Below, in pieces: positions 40,409-49,195 of a DNA stretch of 64,000 nt. Within the stretch, counting starts at the first letter, position 1. Each line of letters begins with the position of its first letter. The DNA is from Streptomyces sp. NBC_00285. GTDB taxonomy: Bacteria; Actinomycetota; Actinomycetes; Streptomycetales; Streptomycetaceae. The notes under the pieces were generated by a model. It was not told the DNA's origin, made no database searches, and saw only the letters and a program-made list of their open reading frames with translations. The stretch spans positions 6,076,001 to 6,140,000 of the forward strand of contig NZ_CP108055.1 of NCBI RefSeq assembly GCF_036174265.1. The letters run 5' to 3'. A program made the translations under genes and the position numbers.

Positions 40409-40765
40409 ATGGTTCAGAAGAAGGTCATCACCTACACAGACGATGTCACCGGTGAGGAAGCCGAAGACATCACCACGCACACCATCCTCATTGACGGTGC
40501 CGGGGTCGAAATCGACCTCTCCGGTGCGAGCCACGATCGCCTGCTGGAGATCCTGCACCCCTACCTGAGCGCTGCGGGTGCCCGCCGCGTACGCGGAGGC
40601 ATCGCGGCGGCAGGTTCGAGAGGTAAGCGCCGAGGTGCAGCAACGGCCGGCAGCGGGGACACCGCGCAGATTCGCGCCTGGGCCAAGGAGAACGGCTACG
40701 AGGTCAACGACCGAGGCCGAGTCTCGGCCGAGGTGAAGGAAGCCTACGAAAAGGCGAATTCCTGA
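40409..40765 (+). CDS. lsr2: Lsr2 nucleoid-associated protein (canonical length)
   Basis: A 118-residue Lsr2. N-terminal dimerisation domain: KKVITYTDDVTGEEAEDITTHTI and VEIDLSGASHDRLLEILHPYL; basic linker (GSRGKRRGAATAG); C-terminal DNA-binding part IRAWAKENGYEVNDRGRVSAEVKEAYEKA. In place of the usual RGR AT-hook core this copy has NDRGRVS, which keeps RGR. Lsr2 binds AT-rich DNA and silences foreign genes; a phage copy may silence host or rival genes, or protect the prophage's own AT-rich region that follows. Confidence 0.9.
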   Translation: MVQKKVITYTDDVTGEEAEDITTHTILIDGAGVEIDLSGASHDRLLEILHPYLSAAGARRVRGGIAAAGSRGKRRGAATAGSGDTAQIRAWAKENGYEVNDRGRVSAEVKEAYEKANS

Positions 40766-40849
40766 CGCCGGGGCCTTAGACGCCCAGCTATTTTCCGAGC
40801 TAAATCGCTGCGTTCCGGCCGACGACGCCCCACGTCGTACGCTCTCGTC

Positions 40850-41119
40850 ATGAGCGACGTGCAACCCACCCCCGTACGCCTGATGCTGTCCTTCCCGGGC
40901 TCCCAGGAGTACGCCCACGACACCGAGCTGCCGGCCGACTGGTACCTCGACAGCCGGTACTCGGGTCTCAGCGACTACGCCCAGCACCAGCTCCTGCCCC
41001 AGGCGCTTGCTGCGGCCGGCCTCAAGATGGCGCTGGAGTTCCCCGAGGGCGTCAGCGGCGTGACGGCGGACGCGATCCGCATGGGGCAGGAGCTGCCGGC
41101 CGGCGGCCCGGGGAGTTAG
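40850..41119 (+). CDS. unknown small protein
   Basis: An 89-residue protein: VRLMLSFPGSQEYAHDTELPADW, then helices (LSDYAQHQLLPQALAAAGLKMALEF). No family. Last gene before the 2.4-kb gene-free stretch. Confidence 0.55.
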   Translation: MSDVQPTPVRLMLSFPGSQEYAHDTELPADWYLDSRYSGLSDYAQHQLLPQALAAAGLKMALEFPEGVSGVTADAIRMGQELPAGGPGS

Positions 41120-41503
41120 CACCCCCGCCATTTTCTGCCCGCGCATTTTGCTAGAGTCGCCTGCGCTGGCGGCCTTTCAGTGACGACTCGTTGAGGCCGC
41201 TGGCGCCCCGGCCCCGGGCCCACGGCCGTCGGCAATAAAACGGAATATTGGCTTCCGGCCACTGCCGGCGGCGGGGACACTGCCTCTGGGCTGAACGTCG
41301 AAATGCGTCAGGAAGCCCAGGCACCCATTTGTCCGCTTTGGCCGTTTAATGGTGGGGGGTCCGCCTATGTCGCGCTTTGCAGGGATACGGCACCCATGCC
41401 CCATATGTAGCACATGACAGGGTATTTGGGGTAAATGGCGTGATGGGGGACATGCCCCGTTCTGTCCCTCCGGGGCGGGGGGTGCCGACCGGCCCCCGAG
41501 GCG

Positions 41504-41537
41504 ATTACTGCGCGTAAGATACCTTACGGGCAGTAAT
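41504..41537. repeat. 34-bp extended palindrome
   Basis: ATTACTGC-GC-GTAAG-ATAC-CTTAC-GG-GCAGTAAT: 13 of 15 arm positions pair. Lies in the gene-free region and could be a protein binding site. Confidence 0.55.
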
Positions 41538-42650
41538 GGTAGGCGGACCGTGACGTTACCGGCGCGTACCGTGATATTAGTGGAGCGTTTGCTCCGCTTT
41601 GCTCAGTGAATACCGGCATAATGCGCATTGCGTGTGTATGCCGCAAGTGCGCAGGTAGCGGGGCAAGCGCGAGGTACTGCCTAAATGTATTTTATCGCCA
41701 CATACCCGGCACCCCTGGCATAAGCCATTTCCAGGGCATGGGCGAGTTGCTCGCACGTCGCCGCCCGCCTCAAGTGGACATCCCGGGGCATCCCTACTCA
41801 TACAGGGAGACACAAGGGCGGATGCCCTAGACCCCCCGAATTTTCGCGCCCGCGCATTTATGGGGCGTGTCCGTCATGCCCTGGTATGTAGAGGCGAAGC
41901 GCTGAGCGCCATTCTGACGCGCCCGACCCCCGGACGGTACCGAGCGACCCCCGACGCGTGACAGTCGCTCACGCGCTCACGTGGACCCCCGGGGGGTGCC
42001 GTTGCGCGGGGGGTGCCCGGTCATGCTGGCACCGTGCGGCACCGTGGCCGGACGCGTACGGGCCCCGTGGGGAGTGGCCGGAGCATCGGACCCCGGGGGC
42101 GAGTGCGCCCCGTAGGCAGGCACACAGGGGCGCGGTTACGTAGCGTCAAACTTCCCCGAATTTCGGCGAATTTCGTCACGCTGCGTGTTTTCGGCGCCCG
42201 TGGTGGGCACTCTCCGGCATTCCTGACGGCATGTCAGGTAAAGCCTATTGGTGCAGGTCAGAGGCTCTTTTTTGTCCATCCTTGACCTAAAGGTAAAGTC
42301 GTGATCTTGACGCCCGTTATGCCCGGTTAGATACGGATACGGCGTATCTCGTAAGGAACTAGGCGGCATGGCATGTCATGAGCCTATTTTCCCGTGCAAT
42401 CTGGACACCAAGATTGTCCATATGCTGAGATTTTCCAGCTATTTCCAAGATCTTTTGACCCCCTAAAACCCCCTTTGACCTGCAATTACTACGCCATGCG
42501 CACGGTTGATTACAGGAAAGGGGCTACCCCCACGGGGGGTGTCCCGTAGTGTCTTCCTTGTCACCGCAACGGAGACGCCGCCAAAACCGGGGGCGCGGCG
42601 GGGGCAGAGAAAAGGAGGTGAGAGGGGCGGGGGAAATTCCCTCGCACGTG

Positions 42651-42717
42651 CCCTATGGCACCCGTGTGCTTAGCGGGTGTGACGCCGGTTCTATCCCGGT
42701 TCCTGGCACCCATAGCG
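42651..42717 (+). ncRNA. tRNA-like structure lacking a D-arm
   Basis: CTATGG...CCATAG could close an acceptor-like stem, ACCCG..CGGGT forms an anticodon-like arm, and GCCGG-TTCTATC-CCGGT forms a T-arm-like hairpin with TTC. There is no D-arm and the T-loop lacks the purine after TTC, so this is not a normal tRNA. May be a decayed tRNA. Confidence 0.3.
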
Positions 42718-43582
42718 CGAATTTCCTCGCTATGCGTGACCGTGGCTAACGCTTCACAAGCGCTCCCATAGGTGCGTGAGGCTTCATGTAAGCCTTTACG
42801 GTCTCGGTTGCCAATTTCCCGTCCCATCGTTTCGCCCCTGCGCACGCCAGTGCACACATTCCCCATGCGGGGGCGATTCCTCCGGACGGCCGTTCTGTCA
42901 GTCGCGTACTAACGCTGTGAAGCGTGGGTATCCGGCCACGGTTCGGTTAAGCCCTGAAAGGGGTTGGAAGTTGAGCGGCGTTTTCCTGACACGAGAGGTA
43001 GTTGTGTAGGGACGTGAGTGTCTCACCCGCAATTTCGCTCGCACGGTTCGCCGTGCCCATGAACTTTCGGAATTGCGAGACATTTACAACGGAATCTTGA
43101 GCCGTGCGCGGAAACGTGCAACGGCAGGGAGACCGGTAACACGGGATGGCAGACCCAAACCGCTAGCGCGTGCGCTAGTAGGTGGCTGATTACGGCTAAC
43201 TCGGATGTGGGATTTTGTCCTAGAGGCAAAGTCTCCAGGGAGCATGATTTGGGTTCCCCCGGATGACGTCAATGCCCGTTAAAACAGTGGCCTGTAAAAG
43301 GGTGACTGGTGCCGGAAACTCCCCGAATTGAACCGCTACCGCGTAGACACCCCTTGTGGCAGGGGGAGTGTCACACGTGCTCGGATTCCCTCCCCCAATG
43401 GTCGACCGTGGATGCGGGGTCATGGGTGGATGCCTAAGCGAACACAAACCAAAAAGGAAATTGGACACGCGCGAATATTAGCTCTGACGCTCGGAACTCT
43501 CGGGTGATCTGACTAGGCGCAAGACCTAGCGCGCGTACTCAACTGACAACGAACTGAACTCACCTGAAAGGAGGGGGCGAAT

Positions 43583-44086
43583 ATGAGCGGTAGCTACTAC
43601 GGCGCACCCACGGTTTCTTTTGGTCCTCCCCTTCCCCGTTCTTCCAGCACTCCCGACACGCGTAGCCACAAAGCCAAGACTCACCGTGTGGACTACCGGG
43701 GGAAGATTAATCTTCGCGGTGACCGTACGGGCGCAACGGTCAATGCTCCGCACAAGCGGCACACGGGTAAAAACCTCCGTACGCCTAAGCGGCACATCGT
43801 TTCGGACGCTCCCAAGGAATTGGGGAACTCCCCTACCTACGCGCCCGGATCGTACGCACGTGGCATGGGCCATGACGAAAACAGCGGGTACGAATTCCTC
43901 GTACGCGTTGACGCTGACTCGCCCACGTACGACCGCCGTGCAATCGCAGACATGCGCGCTGCCCGTGACTACGCGCTGACACAGCAGCGCTCCGCAACGG
44001 GAATCGCGCGGGACACGTACGCCCAAAAGGTTCGGGAACTCCGCCGGATCGTTCGCACTCTGGAAAAGGAGCACAAGGGATCATGA
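43583..44086 (+). CDS. unknown basic protein
   Basis: A 167-residue protein with a very basic, low-complexity N-terminal two-thirds (HKAKTHRVDYRGKINLRGDRTGATVNAPHKRHTGKNLRTPKRH) and a helical C-terminus (DMRAARDYALTQQRSATGIARDTYAQKVRELRRIVRTLEKEHK). GAAAGGAGGG upstream. Possibly nucleic-acid-binding. First gene of the rightward block; no family. Confidence 0.55.
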   Translation: MSGSYYGAPTVSFGPPLPRSSSTPDTRSHKAKTHRVDYRGKINLRGDRTGATVNAPHKRHTGKNLRTPKRHIVSDAPKELGNSPTYAPGSYARGMGHDENSGYEFLVRVDADSPTYDRRAIADMRAARDYALTQQRSATGIARDTYAQKVRELRRIVRTLEKEHKGS

Positions 44087-44601
44087 GCCGTTCCGCCACC
44101 CGCGCCCGTAGGCGCGCACGTACCGCCAACAAGCGCCGTAGCAGCATGGCGTTTCTCGACCACATGCGCGGTGCAGAATTCTCCGCCACGGGTGCGCATT
44201 CCTCCCTGGGGATGCTCGCCGCTGACAATCTCGTCAAGGCACGCGAGACCGTAAGCGCAGCGTTCACGGCCAAGTTGTCTCCGGCCGAACTCCCCCACAC
44301 TCCGGCGGAGCGGGCCCCCAAGCCGTCCGACATGCCGCGCCGCTCCATCTGGCAGGCCGCCACGGGTGACGCCGCGCCGGTGCCGGTGGCGGAGCCGGTG
44401 GCCGTGGTGCACGAGCCGATCAAAGCGGCCGAGCTGGCCAAGGAGTTGAAGGCCGAAGCCAAGCGGATCATGCAGTCGGACACGACCGGCGGATGGCGCC
44501 CGTTCGCCGCGATGGAGCGTGAGACCGGGCGCGTGTGCGTCTGGGTGCGCAAGCACGGCGCGACGGTCCGGTACTCCACCACCCCCATCACCTCCACCTG
44601 A
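44083..44601 (+). CDS. unknown basic/helical protein
   Basis: A 172-residue protein coupled to the previous gene (ATGA overlap). The start is Arg-rich (MSRSATRARRRARTANKRRSSM), the middle has Pro/Ala linkers, and the end is VCVWVRKHGATVRYSTTP. Probably DNA- or RNA-binding by composition. Terminated by the next hairpin. Confidence 0.5.
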   Translation: MSRSATRARRRARTANKRRSSMAFLDHMRGAEFSATGAHSSLGMLAADNLVKARETVSAAFTAKLSPAELPHTPAERAPKPSDMPRRSIWQAATGDAAPVPVAEPVAVVHEPIKAAELAKELKAEAKRIMQSDTTGGWRPFAAMERETGRVCVWVRKHGATVRYSTTPITST

Positions 44602-44613
44602 GCAACACAGCAG

Positions 44614-44650
44614 GGCGCCACTCGGGCGATACGTCGTCACGGGTGGCGCC
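44614..44650 (+). terminator. terminator with T-run
   Basis: GGCGCCAC and GTGGCGCC around a 21-nt loop, followed by TTTT and then GCATGCCCG. Confidence 0.7.
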
Positions 44651-44706
44651 TTTTGCATGCCCGAAATTGCGTCGCCGGTTACGTGACTGAAAGAGAAGAC
44701 CATCAA

Positions 44707-44880
44707 ATGCGCTCGTGCCCCTCCGTTCCGCTCTCCGTTCGCATTCCGGGTCAGGAAACGCCCCGGCTGAACCTGTTGTGCCCCCTGTACGGCAAGACAA
44801 AGCACGGCCGTAAGCGTGCCGATTTCACGCGCACGGCCAAGCTGTCCATCCGCATGATCGACCGAGAGGTGCCCGCGTGA
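44707..44880 (+). CDS. unknown small protein
   Basis: A 57-residue basic protein from ATG 44707 (GAGAAG upstream): MRSCPSVPLSVRIPGQETP... ending RTAKLSIRMIDREVPA. Coupled to the next gene. No family. Confidence 0.45.
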   Translation: MRSCPSVPLSVRIPGQETPRLNLLCPLYGKTKHGRKRADFTRTAKLSIRMIDREVPA

Positions 44881-45083
44881 CCAACCCGGAAATCAGGAAC
44901 TGTAGGGCGGCGGCGCGTAGGCCGGTCGGGCAGGTACGCATTCAGCACCACGACGCGGGTGGACGCCTGACCCACACCACAACACATCCCAACCTGCTCT
45001 CCCCGACGTTTTGGGGCGACGGCAGGAACGCCGAACTGTCGCTCACCCGTCCCGGTTACTTCCCGAATGAAAGAGGAGCGTGA
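44877..45083 (+). CDS. unknown small protein
   Basis: A 68-residue protein starting at GTG 44877, overlapping the previous stop (GTGA). MTNPEIRNCRAAARRPVGQVRI..., Thr/His-rich middle. Coupled on both sides; no family. Confidence 0.45.
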   Translation: MTNPEIRNCRAAARRPVGQVRIQHHDAGGRLTHTTTHPNLLSPTFWGDGRNAELSLTRPGYFPNERGA

Positions 45084-45377
45084 ATGCGCGTCAGGATCGG
45101 TGAAAAGGTCGGCTTGACCTACAACGGCGGAGCGTCCGGCACCGTGCTGGGGCCCGCGATCGTGCTGGCCGTGCGGGAAACACCGAACAGCGCGTACAAG
45201 CAGCGGGCCGACTTCCGTATGCAGCACGGCGACGTGATGGATCGGCCCGTGCACGGAGACTGGTTGCTGAAGAAGTCTCAGTGTGAGGGGAAGACGCTGG
45301 AGGTGTGGGAGCCGATTTGGGAGCGGCTCGCAGCCCCGGAGTGGGAGCCGCCCACCGGTGAATCCGGCGGTAAGTGA
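45084..45377 (+). CDS. unknown small beta protein
   Basis: A 97-residue protein: MRVRIGEKVGLTYNGGASGTVLGPAIVLAVR, then RADFRMQHGDVMDRPVHGDWLLKKSQC. The first half resembles an SH3-like barrel. Directly follows the previous gene. No named family. Confidence 0.5.
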   Translation: MRVRIGEKVGLTYNGGASGTVLGPAIVLAVRETPNSAYKQRADFRMQHGDVMDRPVHGDWLLKKSQCEGKTLEVWEPIWERLAAPEWEPPTGESGGK

Positions 45378-45413
45378 TCGGCCGGTACGACAACTGAAGC
45401 AGGCGAGTGAAGA

Positions 45414-45456
45414 GGGAGCCTCGGCGCGTGCGTGTTGCGCCGGTCGGCTCCCTTTT
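45414..45456 (+). terminator. terminator with T-run
   Basis: GGGAGCC-TC-GGCGC and GCGCC-GGTC-GGCTCCC, followed by TTTT. Confidence 0.75.
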
Positions 45457-45531
45457 CGCTGCCAAATGAACTGTAGGGACGTCATCCAAACGGCCCCGGG
45501 AGTCCGGCCGAGGTGGGAAGGGATACACATA

Positions 45532-45810
45532 GTGCATTGGGCCTATGTCCAGTGGGCGCCGGAAGCGGAAGGCGTGCACGAAGTCAGCGTTACCGCCGAC
45601 CACGCCCATAAAAAGTGCGGGGAAAAGTCGGAGAAAACCGACGTCACGGTTGACTGCGACATCCTGCTTCCCGACGAGCTGCGTCATGTCGTCTGGGGTG
45701 CGAGCGAGGACAGCGCGATGGCCGCTGCTCGTCTCTTCGCCTTGGAAGCCGTCTCCTATGGGGCGCCCTATTCGATTCACTACATCGGCGAAATCCAGCG
45801 ACTGAGCTAA
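45532..45810 (+). CDS. unknown small protein
   Basis: A 92-residue protein; GTG 45532 is chosen because GGGAAGGGA lies upstream and the terminator precedes it (ATG 45466 is an alternative). VHWAYVQWAPEAEGVHEVSVTADHAHKKCGE..., helical C-terminus AAARLFALEAVSYGAPYS. No family. Confidence 0.5.
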   Translation: MHWAYVQWAPEAEGVHEVSVTADHAHKKCGEKSEKTDVTVDCDILLPDELRHVVWGASEDSAMAAARLFALEAVSYGAPYSIHYIGEIQRLS

Positions 45811-45886
45811 CGGCAGTCCAGGACGCAGCAGCAACGCCGCGCCCCGGGCTGCCGACTGTCAGCCGTAATTCAAGGAGGGAAAAGGC

Positions 45887-46357
45887 ATGACGCGAATTCC
45901 GGAGCTGGGCCTGGACGACCGACTGCCCAGCATGCAGGTTTCGCAGGCGCTTCGGCACCAGCAGAACATGGGCGCCGCCATCGGTGAGGACGGGGTCCAC
46001 GAGTTCTTCCGGCTCCCCTCGTACGAGGGCTTCAAGGCCGAATGCGGCTGCGGGCAGTGGGAGTCCGAGCCGGTGGAGTCGATGACCGCGCTGTTCAAGG
46101 TGTTCAACGAGCACCTGGAGGCCGCGCTGCCCCAGCCCGACGAGGCCGCGTTCCTGGAGGACGTAGCGAGGCGGGAGTGGTTCGGCGACGTGATCGGCAT
46201 CCGCCGCCTGGTCGACATCGAGGCCGGCGTGGTCCGGCACAAAGGCTTCCAGGTGGCCGGCACGGGCGGCTGGGTCGAGTTCGACGAGTGGAACAAGGCG
46301 TTCAAGGCCGGGCAGTGGCGCCCCTTCACCACCCAGACCAAGCAGGAGGAGGGCTGA
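45887..46357 (+). CDS. unknown protein
   Basis: A 156-residue acidic protein: MTRIPELGLDDRLPSMQVSQAL, a CGCGQWE motif near residue 53, helical middle and WVEFDEWNKAFKAGQWRPF near the end. It opens a tight group of similar-size genes to 49068. AAGGAGG upstream. Likely accessory; unknown role. Confidence 0.55.
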   Translation: MTRIPELGLDDRLPSMQVSQALRHQQNMGAAIGEDGVHEFFRLPSYEGFKAECGCGQWESEPVESMTALFKVFNEHLEAALPQPDEAAFLEDVARREWFGDVIGIRRLVDIEAGVVRHKGFQVAGTGGWVEFDEWNKAFKAGQWRPFTTQTKQEEG

Positions 46358-46358
46358 C

Positions 46359-46895
46359 ATGCCGACGATCGAGGAGGCGACCGATTTCCTGCGGGGAATC
46401 AAGCCGGGCCAGCGGGTGTCGCTGTTCGACCCGCGCGCCGTGAACCACCGGGACAAGTGGCACGCGGAATTTGTGCTGGACGGTGAGCAGCCGAACCTCC
46501 CCTACAACCCGATCTGCAACAGGCCGGATCACTTCCGGATCTACATGCGGATGCACGAGGACGTCGTCTGCTTCATCTCGAACCTGTGCGCGTGCGAGCT
46601 GGCCAACGGCTCGAAGCGGCTCGCGGTGTGGGAGATGCCGGAGGACGCCAAGCACTCGGTGTCCGCGACCGGGTTCGACAACGGGAAGCACGACGACGAC
46701 CGCCGGACGTGGCAGTCCACGATGTGCGGCGTGCTGCTGGAGACGACCGGCGGCGTGAAGCTGTGGGAACAGGGCCACAGCTCCTACATCACGATCCACT
46801 CGTTGGACCGGCTCACCTGCCCCGGCTGCCTGATGCGTGAGGGCAAGCCGCCACAGGAGATCGACGGCGTGACCGTGTTCGAGGTACCGCAGTGA
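46359..46895 (+). CDS. unknown Cys/His protein
   Basis: A 178-residue protein 1 bp after the previous gene. Cys pairs: SNLCACELANG and RLTCPGCLMREG, plus His-rich segments (HRDKWHAEF, GHSSYITIH). Possibly binds zinc. Compact alpha/beta fold; no family recognised. Confidence 0.55.
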   Translation: MPTIEEATDFLRGIKPGQRVSLFDPRAVNHRDKWHAEFVLDGEQPNLPYNPICNRPDHFRIYMRMHEDVVCFISNLCACELANGSKRLAVWEMPEDAKHSVSATGFDNGKHDDDRRTWQSTMCGVLLETTGGVKLWEQGHSSYITIHSLDRLTCPGCLMREGKPPQEIDGVTVFEVPQ

Positions 46896-46956
46896 TCATG
46901 CTGTCCCGCGCCGGTCACTCACTCATCCATACCGCGTAATTCCGGAGGTGCTTTTA

Positions 46957-47466
46957 ATGCCCCGTCGTTTCCCCCCGCGTCCGAAGAACAGCTTCGCCGA
47001 GTTGGCCGACGAGCTGAAGAACTTCGACGTGCCGTTCAAGGTGTCCGCCGATCGTCCCGCGTTCGAGATCACCAACGAGCGCTGGGAAGGCCGCCTCATT
47101 CTGTGGCTGGACGAGGACGCCAACGAGTTCAAGGCGGAGGTCCGGGCCCGGGACGAGGAGCACCTCAAACCCGCGCACTGGGCGCCGCGCGGGTACAACG
47201 CCTGGTACTTCGTGCGGGAGTTCTGGGGTCTGAAGGACGACGAGAAGCGGACCAGGGCCAACGTGTGCAACTTCTGCCGCAAGGTCGTGACCGAGATCGA
47301 GACGACCTGCCCCGACGCACAGGACGGCATCCACAGCCCGAACCCGTTCCTGTGCCCGAGCTGCGGAGAGATGCCCGACAAGAAGGTCGGATGGGTGCAG
47401 GAGATCGAGTGCGAGAACTGCGCCACGAAGTTGGTGCGCGTGGACAACGTGTGGAAGCTGCGATGA
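46957..47466 (+). CDS. zinc-finger protein with three Cys pairs
   Basis: A 169-residue protein from ATG 46957 (GGAGG upstream). After an alpha/beta N-terminal part it has VCNFCRKV, LCPSCGEMPDKK and ECENCATKLV, three C-x2-C pairs that fit two zinc ribbons. Such proteins in phages often bind DNA or interact with RNA polymerase. No family named. Confidence 0.6.
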   Translation: MPRRFPPRPKNSFAELADELKNFDVPFKVSADRPAFEITNERWEGRLILWLDEDANEFKAEVRARDEEHLKPAHWAPRGYNAWYFVREFWGLKDDEKRTRANVCNFCRKVVTEIETTCPDAQDGIHSPNPFLCPSCGEMPDKKVGWVQEIECENCATKLVRVDNVWKLR

Positions 47467-47963
47467 AACTCGACATCCGTATCTCCTTGCAGCAGCCGAC
47501 GACCGGCGCGTATCACGACGACCGCTACCGGCTCGACGATCTCGACGAAAGGGACGCAGCAGCAATTCGAGCGGGCAAAGCCGTGCTCCTCGAAATCGCG
47601 GTCCGCCGCAAGATGCAGAACCGGCCGGCTGAACCGCTCGACGTCCTTCACAACTTCGTCGGCAAGCGGGACCTGACCGGTGTCTACGCCCATCCCGAGC
47701 ACATCCACCACCCCTACGCCCGGCAGCTCGGCGCGGACATGTGGTCTCACCAGTTCGGGCTCCGCCCCGGCATGACGGTCCGGCACGCCGGGCGCATCCA
47801 CATCATCGAGCACCTGGAAGACGTCGACCGGGAGCACGCCGAACAGGGCTGGCTCACCGGCTACGCCATGTGCCGACGAACAGATCCAACTCCGAGCCAG
47901 ACAATCCGCAATCCGCAACGGCTTCCGCTGCACGAGTTGACGCCGATCACCGCGAAAGGTTGA
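47463..47963 (+). CDS. unknown protein
   Basis: A 166-residue protein coupled to the previous gene (ATG overlaps TGA). DIRISLQQPTTGAYHDDRYRLDDLDERDAAAI..., and a His-rich C-terminal half (HPEHIHHPYARQLGADMWSHQFGL...). His spacing could bind metal. No family. Confidence 0.5.
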   Translation: MKLDIRISLQQPTTGAYHDDRYRLDDLDERDAAAIRAGKAVLLEIAVRRKMQNRPAEPLDVLHNFVGKRDLTGVYAHPEHIHHPYARQLGADMWSHQFGLRPGMTVRHAGRIHIIEHLEDVDREHAEQGWLTGYAMCRRTDPTPSQTIRNPQRLPLHELTPITAKG

Positions 47964-47964
47964 C

Positions 47965-48417
47965 ATGCGCAAGTCATTGCAGGTCGTGATGCTGAACCTT
48001 CAGGCGGCGGCGTACGACTCGACGCCGGGGGCGCTGGTCAAGGACTACGGGCCCAACGGTGAAGGACCGCACGGTGAATTCCTGCGGCCGATCACCGAGG
48101 AGGAGGCGGCCCAACGCAGGCACAACTTCGAGCGCCTGGCGGCCGAGCTGCAACAGCGCGACCCGGGCACGTACGAGGCGTGGCTGGCCGACTTCGAGTT
48201 CTGGAAGTCGGGTCACGTCACGGTGCGCATGCCGCGCGTGGACGAGTACGCCAGACGTGAAGACGGCTTGCTCTGCTTCAACGAGCACCGGCTGATCAAC
48301 ACCCGTGAGGTCGTCGACTACTTCGACAAGGGCAAGGCGTTCGCCTACGCCTGCCGTCGGTGCGGCCTGACCACACACCGCGCCGGATTCATCGGCACCA
48401 AGTGCCACAGCACATGA
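47965..48417 (+). CDS. unknown protein
   Basis: A 150-residue protein: SLQVVMLNLQAAAYDSTPGALVKDYG..., helical middle with EEEAAQRRHNFERLAAELQQRD, and ACRRCGLTTHRAGFIGTKCHST at the end, likely one zinc site. Coupled group member. No family. Confidence 0.55.
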   Translation: MRKSLQVVMLNLQAAAYDSTPGALVKDYGPNGEGPHGEFLRPITEEEAAQRRHNFERLAAELQQRDPGTYEAWLADFEFWKSGHVTVRMPRVDEYARREDGLLCFNEHRLINTREVVDYFDKGKAFAYACRRCGLTTHRAGFIGTKCHST

Positions 48418-48435
48418 CGAGGAGGTGACTAGGCT

Positions 48436-49068
48436 GTGCCCGAAGGCACGAAGTCGAGTCGGAAGGTGATCCCGTTCAAGGTGGACGAGGAAACGCGCGA
48501 GGGATACGTCCGCAACGTCCTTGACGCCTTCGGCCGGGCGACCGAAGACCAGAAGCAGCGGGGCCGGGTGTGGTACCGGACGGCCCACGACCTGGCGAAC
48601 ATGATCTCGGACGGGAACGTGCGGGAAGGCGCGGGCGTGATCGCTGCGTTGTCGGCCAACAAGTCCTGGCGGGAGAACGAGCGGCTGGCGCGCGGCGCCT
48701 ACACCGGCGAGCCATCCGGGCATACCCGGGACAACATCCGCAAGGTCGAGCGGATCATGCTGGGCGAAGACCCGGAAGACGTCTTGCCGATGTCCGCGAA
48801 GACCGGCCATTTCTTCCGGTGCATCCTCGACCCGGAAGACTGGGACCCGGTCTGCATCGACCGGCACGCCCATGACATCGCCGTCGGTGAGATCTTCGGC
48901 AACAGTGAGCGGGGCCTGGAATCGAAGCAGCGGTACGCGCTTCTCGCGCACTGCTACCGCGAGGCAGCTCTGCGACTGAAAGAGATCCCCAGCGTGGTGC
49001 AGGCCGTCACTTGGGTCGCGCACACGGAGCGCCTTGCCGGAGTCGGATTCCGACCCAAGAACCGGTAA
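48436..49068 (+). CDS. phage helical protein (DUF7178-like, HhH-type fold possible)
   Basis: A 210-residue protein starting at GTG 48436. ALSANKSWRENERLARGAY, DNIRKVERIMLGEDPEDVLPMSAKTGHFFRCILDP and CIDRHAHDIAVGE resemble the helical DNA-glycosylase-like domain (HhH-GPD fold) seen in a DUF7178-type phage family, as far as I recall. The glycosylase Lys/Asp pair is not clearly identified, so catalysis is not claimed. Confidence 0.5.
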   Translation: MPEGTKSSRKVIPFKVDEETREGYVRNVLDAFGRATEDQKQRGRVWYRTAHDLANMISDGNVREGAGVIAALSANKSWRENERLARGAYTGEPSGHTRDNIRKVERIMLGEDPEDVLPMSAKTGHFFRCILDPEDWDPVCIDRHAHDIAVGEIFGNSERGLESKQRYALLAHCYREAALRLKEIPSVVQAVTWVAHTERLAGVGFRPKNR

Positions 49069-49140
49069 CACAGCAGGCAAGTACACAGCAGTAACGCCGA
49101 ACGGCTCGCACATTGCGGGTCGTTTTTTTCATGCCCATTT

Positions 49141-49174
49141 AATGCGGCCCATTCGGCGGTGGGTCGCATTTTTC
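49141..49174 (+). terminator. terminator with T-run before the DUF932 gene
   Basis: AATGCGGCCC and GGGTCGCATT around CATTCGGCGG-type loop, followed by TTTTCG. A second T-run (TTTTTTT) precedes it at about 49125. Confidence 0.6.
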
Positions 49175-49195
49175 GCGCCTGAAAGGATTTCAATC

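Larger units (their letters stand above)
41120..43582. other. 2.46-kb region without convincing genes
   Basis: Open frames here are short, on both strands, without ribosome sites or coding bias. The DNA has locally low GC (for example 42390-42470 and 42280-42350) and many inverted repeats, such as 41504-41537. Possible promoters: TTGACC and TTGACG near 42280-42320 with AT-rich DNA after. Candidates are a replication origin, a packaging or regulatory region, or a long non-coding RNA; no iterons or origin protein are evident. Confidence 0.6.

Noticed and set aside
41177..43009. Several open frames of 60-100 codons in the gene-free region
   Set aside because: They lack ribosome sites and coding bias, and overlap each other on both strands.
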